From a virus, in IMG/VR virus record IMGVR_UViG_3300022927_000149, positions 1 through 20,929 of that record: DNA of 20,929 bases. The stretch is one strand, 5' to 3'. The notes below the pieces were generated by a model that was not told where the DNA came from, ran no database searches, and worked only from the letters and a program-made list of their open reading frames with translations. The first letter of the stretch is position 1, and every line of letters begins with the position of its first letter. Shown one piece after another: positions 20,697-20,929 of this stretch. The position numbers and the translations under genes are program-made.

Positions 20697-20929
20697 GGAT
20701 AGGGCGGGTATCAATCCAGAAACTGTGGCGGGCAGTAGGTAATCAGTGTTGGGCAGTTTCTAGGTAGGTGCTAGCGGGTACTGTCTAGTCACTCACTCTC
20801 TCGAATTCTAGGCCGGAATCTAAACAGTCTTTGTTGCGGAATCGCTCAAAAGCGGCACTAGGGTACTCCGTAGGGGCGGGGGAGGGCTGTCGGCACAATT
20901 GGCAACCGGAGATACTGCTCAGATACAAA

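Larger units (their letters stand above)
20526..20929. other. non-coding region at the right end, about 400 bases
   Basis: No credible gene is open here on either strand. It holds the 39-base element (20624-20662), a palindrome (20683-20696) with an extra half-site TTTGTACA (20671-20678), three copies of CGGAATC (20589, 20814, 20837), an 8-base inverted repeat AGAAACTG/CAGTTTCT (20718-20725, 20754-20761) and a G-rich run (GTAGGGGCGGGGGAGGG, about 20870-20886). It leads into the minus-strand early genes, so it is probably their control region; it could also include a replication origin or genome end, unproven. Confidence 0.6.

Noticed and set aside
20882-20929. A tRNA-like stretch with AATTGG in a possible D-loop (TCGG...CCGG stem)
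   Set aside because: No anticodon arm with a U33 and matching 5-bp stem could be formed, and the sequence runs off the window edge.

Overview
The window looks like part of a lytic, tailed double-stranded DNA phage genome, most likely a podovirus. It has two opposed transcription blocks and almost no intergenic DNA. A plus-strand block (1-6530) encodes large Ala/Gln-rich virion proteins of the kind ejected with DNA by T7-like podoviruses. A minus-strand block (6577-20497) carries DNA replication, nucleotide metabolism and many very small genes. The two blocks converge on a terminator at 6536-6558. No terminase, capsid, portal or integrase gene is in the window. No phage RNA polymerase gene is visible, and three good sigma70-type promoters lie on the minus strand, so middle genes may be read by host RNA polymerase. 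RNA-polymerase-lacking marine podoviruses (HMO-2011-like or VpV262-like) are possible relatives, but that is inference. The DNA polymerase carries Tyr at the 762-equivalent position, which fits a virulent phage.

Plus strand, left to right: the C-terminal end of a gene that may be a GNAT-like protein; a small internal virion/DNA-transfer protein with a textbook -1 frameshift site (GGGAAAG) at its end; a 410-residue helical virion protein; and a very large internal virion protein encoded by two reading frames that meet at a TAATG overlap.

Minus strand, in transcription order from the right: about 400 bases of non-coding DNA; a 232-residue first gene ending in a terminator; about eight tiny genes; an HhH-GPD (DNA glycosylase-like) gene; more tiny genes including a DUF3846 protein, a small HTH protein, a zinc-ribbon protein and two single-pass membrane microproteins; then T7-gp4-like primase-helicase, family A DNA polymerase, ssDNA-binding protein, 5'-3' exonuclease, PD-(D/E)XK endonuclease, metallophosphoesterase, DUF3310 protein, and a class I ribonucleotide reductase (nrdA, nrdB) with small genes before, between and after the subunits. 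Together these form a compact replication module: the nucleases probably degrade or process DNA, and the reductase converts ribonucleotides to dNTPs. Nearly every gene overlaps the next by ATGA, TGATG or TAATG, so translation is probably coupled.

The most unusual signals are regulatory. A palindrome TTTGTA-N2-TACAAA occurs six times (a seventh copy has N3). Five copies sit 10-15 bases upstream of minus-strand start codons, directly before the ribosome binding site. Two copies are fused to the U-tracts of terminators. A separate 39-base element is repeated at 18588-18626 and 20624-20662, upstream of two early transcription units. Eight short genes missed by ordinary length cut-offs (28-58 codons) were read directly from the sequence.
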